Assembly (NCBI GenBank): GCA_002507175.1
Contig: DAZE01000008.1
Span: 1-23,873 of the forward strand
DNA from: Euryarchaeota archaeon UBA558
Lineage (GTDB): Archaea; Thermoplasmatota; Poseidoniia; Poseidoniales; Thalassarchaeaceae
Direction: 5' to 3'
Length of the DNA stretch: 23,873 bases
The notes under the pieces are model-generated. The model ran no database searches. It saw only the letters and a list, made by a program, of their open reading frames with translations, and had not been told where the DNA came from. Positions 15,606 to 23,806 of the stretch are shown piece after piece. Each line of letters starts with the position of its first letter. Position 1 is the first letter of the stretch. The position numbers were made by a program, and so were the translations under genes.

Positions 15606-16092
15606 TCGAACAGGATGCATAGGCATCGAGAGGTTGCTGGTTCAGCGACATGAATGAGTCTCCGAAGGTGAATGGCGCTAGCAGTCCGAGAGCCTCCTGT
15701 TTGAGTCCGACGATGTACAGGGACGCAGATAGAGCCTCCGCGGTGCACAACCTCCCCCTCTTCCCCCAACTAACGGGATTGCCCGCGAGTAGTATCGGGA
15801 GCATCCGGGACTCCAGTCTGGTTGTGCGCTTGATCATCCTGATCGATTCTTCGATCTTTTTCCACGAGCAGTCTAATGCGACTATGGAACCCCCCCGTAT
15901 CAAATCAAGGTCCGATGGGGAGAGTATCCTGTCTGTTAGGGGGTCGAGGAGAATCCCCCTCTTAGGGGCCATGGAAATCCGGCTCTTGCACTTGATCAGA
16001 CCAGCTCTCTCCAATTTCTTCGCCGTGCATTTCCTCGGATCATCCTGGTCTAGGTGTATGGCCTCGATCCTCAGTCGTCGGGATCTATCCAT
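15559..16092 (-). CDS. tsr3: Tsr3-type rRNA aminocarboxypropyltransferase
   Basis: A 177-residue SAM-dependent enzyme of the Tsr3 family. In yeast and archaea it adds the 3-amino-3-carboxypropyl group to the hypermodified uridine of small-subunit rRNA during ribosome maturation. Seen: an N-terminal RLI-like segment (DQDDPRKCTAKKLERAGL at about 15-32), IVALDCSWKKIEE at 70-82, MLPILLAGNPVSWGKRGRL at 97-115, AEALSASLYIVG at 118-129, and FTFGDSFMSLNQQPLDAY at 141-158, all in family order. The start ATG 16092 overlaps the mbf1 stop by eight bases (ATGGATAG), which indicates co-translation. The 3' end overlaps the small downstream gene. Confidence 0.92.
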   Translation of the reverse strand: MDRSRRLRIEAIHLDQDDPRKCTAKKLERAGLIKCKSRISMAPKRGILLDPLTDRILSPSDLDLIRGGSIVALDCSWKKIEESIRMIKRTTRLESRMLPILLAGNPVSWGKRGRLCTAEALSASLYIVGLKQEALGLLAPFTFGDSFMSLNQQPLDAYASCSNEQEVSEVQWDFFDP

Positions 16093-16570
16093 TGGATGAA
16101 TCCCTCATCATCTCATCGAACATGTCTGCGATTGTGACCGTTCGCCCACTTCCCTTGCGGACGGGTGTGACATTGTCGGCGTCCGTCTCGACCATGATCT
16201 CTATTTTGAGCTCCCTCTCAAGCTTCTTGGCCACGCTGTCTGGTGGGACGCTACCGCCCTCGTACCTCTGAAGGTCTTGAACTCGCATGTTCAATCGACG
16301 TCCCAAGTCTTGGACCGAGATTCCAATCGCCTCCCTTGCCTTCCGTATCCTCAGATGGAAATCGGTCGCAACCTCGAACTTAGGCCTCTTGTTGTTTTTC
16401 CTCGTACTGCCTGAACCAAGACTGGCCTTGCTCGACGCCCCCGTTGTCTTGCTGGGTAGGCTGACACCCCGTTTCTCACTGCACGCAGCGCAAGCTGCGA
16501 CTCTAGCACCTGAGACGAATATCGTGAACACTGAGGTCCTGCCCTTCCCACATAACTCGCACACGCCCAT
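16085..16570 (-). CDS. mbf1: Archaeal multiprotein bridging factor 1 (MBF1)
   Basis: A 161-residue protein with an N-terminal zinc ribbon (C4, C7, C27, C30; CELCGK and CAACSEK), a flexible basic Ser/Lys-rich linker at 36-66, and an HTH of the Cro/CI type at about 73-125. The ending TIADMFDEMMRD is acidic. Eukaryotic MBF1 bridges activators and TBP; archaeal versions have been linked to the small ribosomal subunit and translation, which fits its overlap with tsr3. The frame runs upstream to 16777, but ATG 16570 is chosen because the zinc ribbon starts directly there and pan begins divergently at 16647, leaving a 76-base shared promoter region. Confidence 0.93.
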   Translation of the reverse strand: MGVCELCGKGRTSVFTIFVSGARVAACAACSEKRGVSLPSKTTGASSKASLGSGSTRKNNKRPKFEVATDFHLRIRKAREAIGISVQDLGRRLNMRVQDLQRYEGGSVPPDSVAKKLERELKIEIMVETDADNVTPVRKGSGRTVTIADMFDEMMRDSSNG

Positions 16571-16646
16571 GACATTGGGAAAGGGCCATCCATGATCAAT
16601 GCCACCCAGCCGAAGCCTTCCTAACTGCCCATACCCACCATGCTCT

Positions 16647-17879
16647 ATGGCCAGCCGCGCGGCGAGGGAGGAAAGCTCCAATGAAACCCTGGCTGAGGAC
16701 CCATCCAAAAAGGGGGATATCGACATTCTCAGGGAGGATTTCGAGAGACTGGCCGATCGAACCCAGACACTCCTCACGGAGAAACTGCTGTTGGAGAATG
16801 AGGTTACTCAGCTTTCAAAGAGAGCGAGTAGGTTGGAGGAGGACCTTAGGCATCTGAAGTCACCACCCTTGGTTGTGGGGAACGTCCAGGACATCGTTGA
16901 TGATAGAGCCATAGTGAAAAGCTCGAACGGCACTGTATTCCTCGTGACCTACAACCCGAGGTTGGAAGCAAGTACCCTCATTCCTGGTGCGAGAGTCACT
17001 CTGAACCAAGATACACTATCCATCATCGAGGTATTGAACGATGGATGGGATCCACTCGTGGCGGCATCTGAGATCATCGAGAAGCCGGATGTTGAATTCT
17101 CGATGCTGGGTGGTCTAGACAAGCAGATATCCTCTCTCAAGGAAGCGGCGGAGTTGCCGCTAACAAACCCTGAGGCATTTGAGAGATTCGGGATAGACCC
17201 CCCTCGGGGTGTTTTGCTTTCGGGACCCCCTGGGAACGGGAAGACGATGCTAGCGAAGGCACTTGCGAATTCAACCAAGGCAACTTTCCTGGGAATTGTG
17301 GGGTCGGAACTCGCCCAGAAGTACATAGGAGAGGGGGGCAGGCTCGTTAGAGAGTTGTTCGACATGGCACGAGAAAGATCCCCATCAATCATCTTCATTG
17401 ACGAGATCGACGCGATAGGCAGCAAGAGGCTGGACTCGACGACCTCAGGGGATAGAGAAGTACATCGAACCCTTATGCAACTGCTCTCCGAGATGGATGG
17501 CTTCTCCTCCAGCGAGGGAATAAGTGTCATAGCCGCCACCAACAGGATGGAATTGCTAGACAAGGCCTTACTGAGGCCCGGTAGGTTTGACAGGATCATA
17601 TCGATATCCTCGCCCGACAAGGATGGTGTCAAGGAAATACTTGAGATCCACACAGCAAAGGTACCATTGGCGAAGGACATTAATCTGGGCAAGATCGCCA
17701 AAAACTGTGAGGGTTTCAGTGGGGCCGAGATAAAAGCAGTCGTCACTGAGGCTGCCATGTCCGCCATATCTTCAGGCGGTAAACAGGTATCTAGGTCAGA
17801 TTTCGAGGAGGGGGTCGCTAGGATACTAAAGGAGAGAACTTCGGCGACGAAAACCAACCCTGATGCCCTGTACCAGTGA
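16647..17879 (+). CDS. pan: Proteasome-activating nucleotidase (PAN)
   Basis: A 410-residue AAA ATPase that unfolds proteins and feeds them into the 20S proteasome. An N-terminal coiled coil lies at about 25-72 and an OB-fold at about 75-130. The AAA core has Walker A GPPGNGKT (193-200), an aromatic pore loop KYIG (225-228), Walker B IIFIDEID (248-255), the sensor IAATNR and the arginine-finger segment LLRPGRFDR (308-316). The last three residues, LYQ, form an HbYX motif, which docks into the proteasome alpha ring and opens its gate. This tail distinguishes PAN from related Cdc48/VAT proteins. ATG 16647 is chosen over 16599 because the intervening residues are Pro/Cys-rich and atypical. ftcD starts 9 bases after its stop. 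Confidence 0.95.
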   Translation: MASRAAREESSNETLAEDPSKKGDIDILREDFERLADRTQTLLTEKLLLENEVTQLSKRASRLEEDLRHLKSPPLVVGNVQDIVDDRAIVKSSNGTVFLVTYNPRLEASTLIPGARVTLNQDTLSIIEVLNDGWDPLVAASEIIEKPDVEFSMLGGLDKQISSLKEAAELPLTNPEAFERFGIDPPRGVLLSGPPGNGKTMLAKALANSTKATFLGIVGSELAQKYIGEGGRLVRELFDMARERSPSIIFIDEIDAIGSKRLDSTTSGDREVHRTLMQLLSEMDGFSSSEGISVIAATNRMELLDKALLRPGRFDRIISISSPDKDGVKEILEIHTAKVPLAKDINLGKIAKNCEGFSGAEIKAVVTEAAMSAISSGGKQVSRSDFEEGVARILKERTSATKTNPDALYQ

Positions 17880-17888
17880 GGCCTAGCG

Positions 17889-18917
17889 ATGACTCTCATA
17901 GAAGCAGTTCCAAACATAAGCGAGGGCCGCGATCCAAGCGTGATTCAAGCCGCTAGGGAGGCTATCGAGTCCGGTGGCTCTACGGTACTCGGCATAGAGC
18001 CAGACGCTGATTACAACCGGACGGTACTAACCTATGTCGGATCGCATGATGAAGTTGTGCGATCCAGCGTACAGCTCATTCGCGTAGCATCCGAGCACAT
18101 TGACATGAGGCACCATGAGGGCAACCACCCTAGGATGGGCGCGGTAGATGTGATGCCATTCGTCCCTCTTGGGGAAACGAAAATGGAAGAAGCCCAAATT
18201 GCCGTGAATGACGTGTTTCAGCAACTCGAAGCAACCCATCTTATGTTCAGGTACGGAAACTCCGCAAAGATGCCATCTAGGTCTAGACTGCCTACCCTGA
18301 GAAAGGGAGGGTATGAGGGACTTAAAGACCGATTCCTTGGCGGGACATGGAACAACGAGGAGACGAGGCACCCTGACAACTGGAATGGTGAGTGGACTGA
18401 AATAAACGAGAAATTCGGAGCCATGGCGATAGGAGTCAGACCTGTCCTTATCGCCTACAATGTGAATGTAAGAGAGGAAGCTCCGATGGCCTCCTCCGTC
18501 GCAGCGAAGGTCATCAGGTCATCTGGATTCCCCATCAAGGCCGAGTCTGGGTCAAAATTCAGAGTTAGGGGCCTGCTACAATCCGTGCAGGGTATGGGGG
18601 TGCCGTTGGAATCACATGGTATATCTCAAGTATCGATGAACCTCTCCGATCCGGATCAGACGAGCATACACCTCGCCTACGAAACAATCAGGTCGATCAT
18701 CGAGCCCATGGGCGTCGAGGTAAGCGGAAGCGAGATCGTGGGGCTTGTTCCACTCGATTCCATGTTGGAAGCGGGGAGGTGGTATCACGGGTCTGATGAT
18801 GACCATGAGACCCTCGTCAAGAAAGCCATCGAAGGACTAGGGCTCAATAGCTTAGGAGAATTTGACCCGAACACCAGAATCATAGAGTGGGCCCTCCGGG
18901 CCATGAGGGAGGAGTGA
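17889..18917 (+). CDS. ftcD: Glutamate formimidoyltransferase (FTCD N-terminal-domain type)
   Basis: A 342-residue enzyme that moves the formimino group of N-formimino-glutamate to tetrahydrofolate, the last part of histidine breakdown in the FTCD-type route. Supporting segments are AVPNISEGRDP at the N-terminus, a central block with EGNHPRMGAVDVMPFVPL (the His region of the active site), and a second domain with GVRPVLIAYNVN and VSMNLSDPDQT. The first ATG at 17889 has GAGG about ten bases upstream within the pan stop region. In animals this domain and the cyclodeaminase are fused; here they are separate genes, with the cyclodeaminase starting three bases after the stop. Length fits the formiminotransferase unit. 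Confidence 0.93.
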   Translation: MTLIEAVPNISEGRDPSVIQAAREAIESGGSTVLGIEPDADYNRTVLTYVGSHDEVVRSSVQLIRVASEHIDMRHHEGNHPRMGAVDVMPFVPLGETKMEEAQIAVNDVFQQLEATHLMFRYGNSAKMPSRSRLPTLRKGGYEGLKDRFLGGTWNNEETRHPDNWNGEWTEINEKFGAMAIGVRPVLIAYNVNVREEAPMASSVAAKVIRSSGFPIKAESGSKFRVRGLLQSVQGMGVPLESHGISQVSMNLSDPDQTSIHLAYETIRSIIEPMGVEVSGSEIVGLVPLDSMLEAGRWYHGSDDDHETLVKKAIEGLGLNSLGEFDPNTRIIEWALRAMREE

Positions 18918-18919
18918 AA

Positions 18920-19510
18920 ATGGATGTAGAGAATATGTTGAAGTCAATATCCGATGGCACGCCCACCCCTGGAGGGGGGGCAGTTGGATGGATAGTTCTG
19001 GGACAAGGTACCGCTCTTCTTCGAATGGTCTCAAACCTCACGCTGAAGTCGAAGAAATGGTCTGGTGGCCACGATCCCTCGAGGACCATCTTGGATGCCA
19101 CTGCAGATTTCGAGTACCGTGCCACGGACGGTTATGATGCCGATTGCCATGCATATGAATCGGTCGTCAATGCCTACAAGCTCCCAGAAGAAAACCAAGA
19201 GAGACAGAGAGGCATAGAATCCGCGTCGCTTCTTGCAGCTGAGGTACCGTTGGAATTGATGGAGACGGCCCTTGAGATTAGCTTATTGAGCAAGGGGCTG
19301 TTTGGCCTACACAACAAGAACGCTCACAGCGATCTCATATCAAGTGGTCTGCTATTGAAGACAGCAGCCATCATCGGCTCCAAGAACGTCGAAGCCAACA
19401 TCCCCTACCTATCTAGCGAGGACTCCGTTGCCGTAAAAGCCAGGCATGAAGAATTCAGAATGGGCCTCATGGACGTCATCCCCATGATCACGGAGGGTGG
19501 AGACCTATGA
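18920..19510 (+). CDS. Formimidoyltetrahydrofolate cyclodeaminase
   Basis: A 196-residue all-helical enzyme of the FTCD C-terminal/FchA family. It turns 5-formimino-THF into 5,10-methenyl-THF with release of ammonia, so histidine carbon can enter one-carbon metabolism. Family marks are SDGTPTPGGGAVGW near the N-terminus and a long helical remainder ending with VKARHEEF. The ATG at 18920 is preceded by GGGAGGAG and follows the ftcD stop directly; a frame extension to 18887 lies inside ftcD and is unlikely. The stop overlaps the urocanase start by four bases (ATGA). Bacterial Hut operons that end with HutG do not need this enzyme, so its presence indicates THF-linked disposal of the formimino group. 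Confidence 0.9.
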   Translation: MDVENMLKSISDGTPTPGGGAVGWIVLGQGTALLRMVSNLTLKSKKWSGGHDPSRTILDATADFEYRATDGYDADCHAYESVVNAYKLPEENQERQRGIESASLLAAEVPLELMETALEISLLSKGLFGLHNKNAHSDLISSGLLLKTAAIIGSKNVEANIPYLSSEDSVAVKARHEEFRMGLMDVIPMITEGGDL

Positions 19511-21534
19511 TGACCGACACGGACTCATTCAGACTAGAAATGGCGATGGGGATACCAGAGAACCTCCCTCCGAAGAGAGCCATCGACCCCAACGTGGACC
19601 ACGCACCCTCTCGACCTTTGTCTCTGGATCCAATGTCTTACAAACTAGCAATCGAGAATGCACTTCGATACTTCCCCGAGGAGTGGCATTCAGAGCTCTC
19701 GATTGAATTCGCGGAGGAATTAGACACATTCGGCCACATATACATGCATAGATTCAGGCCCAGATACCCGATGATGGCGAGGCCAATAGACGAATACCCA
19801 TGCAAGACTGAGGACGCCGCCGCAATCATGCTGATGATTCAGAACAACCTCGATCCAGAAGTCGCTCAATACCCGCACGAATTGATAACCTATGGAGGGA
19901 ATGGCTCTGTCTTCCAGAATTGGGGTCAATACCTCTTGACCATGAAGCTACTAAGCAGCATGACGGAACACCAGACACTCGTCATGTATTCCGGCCATCC
20001 ACTGGGCTTGTTCCCATCGAACCCAGGATCTCCGAGGGTCATCGTCACAAATGGAATGATGATACCGAATCACTCCACACAGGATGACTACGAGTACCAC
20101 AATGCGATAGGTGTGACCCAATATGGCCAGATGACCGCTGGATCGTACATGTACATAGGGCCACAGGGCATCGTTCATGGAACAACGATAACGCTGATGA
20201 ACGCAGCTCGAATGTACTTGGGCAAGGCCCCAGAAGACAATCTGGGCGGGGTATTGTTCGTCACTTCTGGATTGGGCGGCATGTCGGGGGCCCAGGCAAA
20301 GGCTGCTGTGATCACGGGTGCAGTGGGGATCATCGCTGACACGAACAGACACGCCGTCGAGAAAAGACACAAGCAAGGCTGGCTGACCGAGATGAGTGAC
20401 GATGTAGCAGTCGTGGTTGACCGAGCAAAGAAGGCCGTCGCAGACCAGGAAGCGGTGTCAATCGGATTCGTAGGCAACATCGTCGACCTGCTGGAGTCCC
20501 TCGAACACGCGAACGTTGTCCCCCACCTATGTAGTGATCAGACGAGCTTACACAATCCATGGTTGGGAGGGTACACCCCACGCGGTCTATCCTACGATGA
20601 AGCAGAGGAAATGATCTCATCGGACCCAAATCAATTTAGGTCTCTAGTAAGGCAGACCTTGGTTGAGCATGGCGCAGTCATAAAGCGACTGTCTCGAAGG
20701 GGAATGAGGTTCTGGGACTATGGCAATGCATTCCTCCTTGAAGCCTCAAGAGCTGGTGCAGACGTCGGTGTGGATGGTAACTTCCTGTATCCCTCCTACG
20801 TGGAGGACATCATGGGACCAATTTGCTTTGACTATGGCTTCGGCCCCTTCAGGTGGGTCTGCTCATCGGGAGATGCGGCTGACCTGAGGGCCACTGATGA
20901 GATAGCGATAGAAGTCCTGAATGAACAGCTCCATGATGCCCCAACCCAGATCAGGGGACAGATAATGGACAACATTCGATGGATATCGGAGGCAGACCAG
21001 CACCGGCTAGTCGTCGGCAGCAAGGCTAGGATATTGTATGCAGATGGCGAGGGCAGGAGGATCATGGCAAAGAGGTTCAACGAGGCAGTATCCAGCGGGA
21101 GAATCACAGCGCCTGTCATCCTAGGCAGGGATCATCACGACGTTTCTGGGACGGATAGCCCGTATCGGGAAACATCCAACATTAGGGATGGATCGAGGTT
21201 CACAGCGGATATGGCGGTTCAAAACTTCGTCGGAGACGCTGTCAGGGGGGCCACATGGGTAAGCCTCCACAATGGCGGAGGAGTTGGATGGGGTGAAGTC
21301 ATGAACGGCGGCTTTGGGATGGTGCTAGATGGCTCAGAAAATGCTGCCTTGCGCGCTGACTCAATGCTCCAATGGGACGTTGACAATGGAGTCGCCAGGA
21401 GAGCATGGGCCAGGAACGAAGGCGCAATGTGGGCAATCGATAGGGCCCAGACCAACGACCCAAGGCTGAAGGTCACAAGACCAAGCACCGTCGATCCTGA
21501 CATACTTGATCGTGTTTTGGAGGGACGGGAATAA
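19507..21534 (+). CDS. hutU: Urocanate hydratase, long eukaryote-like type
   Basis: A 675-residue NAD-dependent enzyme that hydrates urocanate to 4-imidazolone-5-propanoate, the second step of histidine degradation. Conserved stretches include LITYGGNGSVFQNW, TLVMYSGHPLGLFPS, GQMTAGSYMYIGPQGIVHGT, VTSGLGGMSGAQAKAA, DQTSLHNPW, FWDYGNAFLLEA, FGPFRWVCSSGD and RDHHDVSGTDSP. At about 675 residues it matches vertebrate UROC1 and is longer than the roughly 555-residue bacterial enzymes. Residues such as the N-terminal GHIYMHRFRP and the PYR/SPYRETSNI context also look eukaryote-like from memory. The start is ATG 19507 (a second ATG follows at once) with a G-rich GGAGGGTGGAG site. The stop overlaps the hutH ATG by one base (TAATG). 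Confidence 0.95.
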   Translation: MMTDTDSFRLEMAMGIPENLPPKRAIDPNVDHAPSRPLSLDPMSYKLAIENALRYFPEEWHSELSIEFAEELDTFGHIYMHRFRPRYPMMARPIDEYPCKTEDAAAIMLMIQNNLDPEVAQYPHELITYGGNGSVFQNWGQYLLTMKLLSSMTEHQTLVMYSGHPLGLFPSNPGSPRVIVTNGMMIPNHSTQDDYEYHNAIGVTQYGQMTAGSYMYIGPQGIVHGTTITLMNAARMYLGKAPEDNLGGVLFVTSGLGGMSGAQAKAAVITGAVGIIADTNRHAVEKRHKQGWLTEMSDDVAVVVDRAKKAVADQEAVSIGFVGNIVDLLESLEHANVVPHLCSDQTSLHNPWLGGYTPRGLSYDEAEEMISSDPNQFRSLVRQTLVEHGAVIKRLSRRGMRFWDYGNAFLLEASRAGADVGVDGNFLYPSYVEDIMGPICFDYGFGPFRWVCSSGDAADLRATDEIAIEVLNEQLHDAPTQIRGQIMDNIRWISEADQHRLVVGSKARILYADGEGRRIMAKRFNEAVSSGRITAPVILGRDHHDVSGTDSPYRETSNIRDGSRFTADMAVQNFVGDAVRGATWVSLHNGGGVGWGEVMNGGFGMVLDGSENAALRADSMLQWDVDNGVARRAWARNEGAMWAIDRAQTNDPRLKVTRPSTVDPDILDRVLEGRE

Positions 21535-23042
21535 TGGATATTACACTAAACGGCAACAAATTGACGATCGAAGAGATCATGAAGATAGGATCTGACGGTG
21601 TAAACATCAAACTTTCGAATGACTCGATCGATAGAATGAGGGGGTCCAGGGATCATGTTGCTCGAATTCTCGATAGTGGGACAACGGTATACGGCATCAA
21701 TACCGGTTTCGGGAGCCTCTCCAACGTGAGCATAGAACCCCCAGAGTTGAAGCAGCTACAGCGAAACCTGGTGCTCAGTCACGCGTGTGGGATAGGGGCA
21801 CCCATGAGTCCAGAATCCGTCATGAGGATGATGGCCATTAGAGCGAACTCCCTGGCAAAAGGCGCGTCCGGAATCAGGGTAGAGGTCGTCCAGACACTAC
21901 TGGATTTGATCAATCACGGACACGCACCAGTCGTACCTTCCATTGGCTCCCTCGGAGCATCCGGGGACCTTGCTCCACTGGCGCACATGGCCATGTCCTT
22001 GATCGGTGAGGGGAGATTCCAATCTAAGATTGGTGGCCAGTGGGTCGACTCAGACAGCCAGGCGGTCTTCTCTGACATTGGACGGGAACCAGTGGTATTG
22101 GAAGCGAAGGAGGGTCTTTCGCTGATAAACGGCACCTCCCAGATGTGCTCTTACCTCGCAGAGGCCTCATCCCTGGCCTCGAAGCTGTGCGATGCGGCAG
22201 ATGCCGCATGTGCGATGAGCGTGGAGGCAATTGCGGGCTCCCACACGCCTTTCGACCCCAGGATACATGAAATTAGACATCAAGCAGGACAGGGCAAGAG
22301 CGCTTACAGAATAATGGAACATCTCAAGGAATCTGAAATCAAGGAGTCGCATGCAGATTGTGATAGGGTACAAGATGCGTATAGCTTCAGGTGCGCTCCT
22401 CAAGTTCATGGTGCTGTCTTTGATGTGCTCGATCACGTGACTAAGGTGGTAGTATCAGACGTGAACAGTGCAACCGACAACCCGCTGATAGTGACGGATG
22501 GCAAGGGTGGCTACGACGTCCTGAGTGGTGGCAATTTTCATGGCGAGCCGTTGGCCCTGTCAGCGGATTCCCTCGCCTCCGCCCTACACGAATTGTGCTC
22601 CATATCCGAACGAAGGTCCAATCAGGTGCTCACACCCCATTGGAGTGGCCTCCCCCCCTTCCTTGCAAGAAATGGAGGACTCGAGAGCGGACTCATGATC
22701 CTACAGTACGTATCCGCTTCTGCCATTGCCAGGATAAGGCTTCTCGCCAGTCCCGCAGCACTAACTAACATCCCCGTCTCCGCTGAGAAAGAAGATCACG
22801 TTTCAATGGGGTCCACAGCCTCTGAGCGACTCATCGAAATCTGTGACCTAGCGGCTTGCGTCTTGGCCAATGAGATGATCATTGCATCTGCTGCTCTGGA
22901 TTTCAGGGAGGAGAAGCCAGGAGTCGGTGTGGTTAGGTTGCACGAATGGGTCAGAACCGTCTCCGCACCTATTGTGCGTGATAGGTCCCTCTCCGATGAC
23001 ACTATGGCTCTCGCAAAGAGAATTCTCAAAGAGGGCGTTTAA
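21534..23042 (+). CDS. hutH: Histidine ammonia-lyase
   Basis: A 502-residue enzyme that removes ammonia from histidine to give urocanate, the first step of the pathway completed in part by the upstream genes. The electrophilic MIO cofactor is formed from the Ala-Ser-Gly triad at 142-144 in GSLGASGDLAPLAH, the same numbering as the well-studied Pseudomonas enzyme. YGINTGFGSL near 53-62 supplies the catalytic Tyr, and further marks are NGTSQM, YSFRCAPQVHG and SATDNPL. The length fits HAL rather than the longer PAL. The start overlaps the hutU stop, with a GGAGGGACGGGA ribosome-binding region. There is no imidazolonepropionase between or beside the hut genes. Confidence 0.96.
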   Translation: MDITLNGNKLTIEEIMKIGSDGVNIKLSNDSIDRMRGSRDHVARILDSGTTVYGINTGFGSLSNVSIEPPELKQLQRNLVLSHACGIGAPMSPESVMRMMAIRANSLAKGASGIRVEVVQTLLDLINHGHAPVVPSIGSLGASGDLAPLAHMAMSLIGEGRFQSKIGGQWVDSDSQAVFSDIGREPVVLEAKEGLSLINGTSQMCSYLAEASSLASKLCDAADAACAMSVEAIAGSHTPFDPRIHEIRHQAGQGKSAYRIMEHLKESEIKESHADCDRVQDAYSFRCAPQVHGAVFDVLDHVTKVVVSDVNSATDNPLIVTDGKGGYDVLSGGNFHGEPLALSADSLASALHELCSISERRSNQVLTPHWSGLPPFLARNGGLESGLMILQYVSASAIARIRLLASPAALTNIPVSAEKEDHVSMGSTASERLIEICDLAACVLANEMIIASAALDFREEKPGVGVVRLHEWVRTVSAPIVRDRSLSDDTMALAKRILKEGV

Positions 23043-23043
23043 A

Positions 23044-23781
23044 TTGAGTCAGACCAGACGACATCTTGAACATCATCCTGGCACTAATCCCCCTTCGTTC
23101 ACGGCGGTTGTAGAGGAGGTCACTGAGGAAGGAGGGGTAATCCTCTCCGAGTCTTGGTGCTATCCCAGGGGAGGGGGACAACCGGGTGACACTGGCATCT
23201 TCATGATCGACGGCAAGTCAATCGCTTTTGGCGAGGTCACAGCAGCGCAGTCCATCCTTCACCCATTGCTAGGTTCTGGTTTAGCGAATGGTGACGAGGT
23301 CACTTGCGTCATAGACCGAGATAGGAGAGACAGCCTAGCGAAGATGCACAGCGCCGCCCACATCGTGTCGGCTGTGGCGAATGAGAGATGGGGCGCTATT
23401 ACGGTTGGCAACCAATTGAACACGGAATCCTCTAGGATGGATCTCAAATTCGAGGACAGGGAGTTGTTTGACAAGGACCAACTGACTGAGGACGCTAACT
23501 ACTGGGTCCATGAGGACGTCGGCATCAATGTACACCAATGGGGCCGTGATCAGATAATGACAGATGATCGGGTGCGAAACAAGAGGTTCGTAGAGCGGAT
23601 CATAGACAGGGTCGGCGGAGACGACCCACAGCTCAGGATGGTTGAGGTAGAGGGAATAGACCTATGTCCGTGTGCTGGTACTCATCTACCGTCTACAGGA
23701 CCGATCGGTGGCATAGTTGTTGACAAGGTTCAGAACAAGGGGAAGGGAACCTTCAGGGTAAACTTCTCATTGATTGATTAA
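23044..23781 (+). CDS. alaX: Alanyl-tRNA editing protein AlaX
   Basis: A free-standing editing domain of 245 residues related to the C-terminal editing part of AlaRS; it hydrolyses Ser (or Gly) wrongly attached to tRNA-Ala. The zinc-binding HxxxH is H102-SAA-H106, and the second half is CAGTH (C210, H214) in a CPCAGTHL context. YPRGGGQPGDTG near residue 40 is a family signature of the N-terminal beta-barrel. This layout suits the medium class, AlaX-M. No ATG is available: TTG 23044 is chosen because it follows the hutH stop and has GAGGGCG about seven bases upstream. The frame extends back to 22882, but that would overlap hutH by 160 bases. It appears to be the last gene of the rightward run. 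Confidence 0.92.
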   Translation: MSQTRRHLEHHPGTNPPSFTAVVEEVTEEGGVILSESWCYPRGGGQPGDTGIFMIDGKSIAFGEVTAAQSILHPLLGSGLANGDEVTCVIDRDRRDSLAKMHSAAHIVSAVANERWGAITVGNQLNTESSRMDLKFEDRELFDKDQLTEDANYWVHEDVGINVHQWGRDQIMTDDRVRNKRFVERIIDRVGGDDPQLRMVEVEGIDLCPCAGTHLPSTGPIGGIVVDKVQNKGKGTFRVNFSLID

Positions 23782-23806
23782 CTAATAAAGATAGAATGAA
23801 ATCTAT

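Noticed and set aside
16949..17917. A 322-residue open frame on the minus strand opposite pan
   Set aside because: Its translation has no recognisable motifs and mirrors the regular codon pattern of pan, whose Walker, pore-loop and HbYX motifs are clear.
22882..23043. N-terminal extension of alaX into hutH
   Set aside because: It would overlap 160 bases of hutH, and AlaX-like sequence begins only after the hutH stop; TTG 23044 with a ribosome-binding site is preferred.
23771..23806. AT-rich stretch between alaX and the tRNA as a terminator
   Set aside because: There is no hairpin and no long T run on either strand; the evidence is too weak to call.
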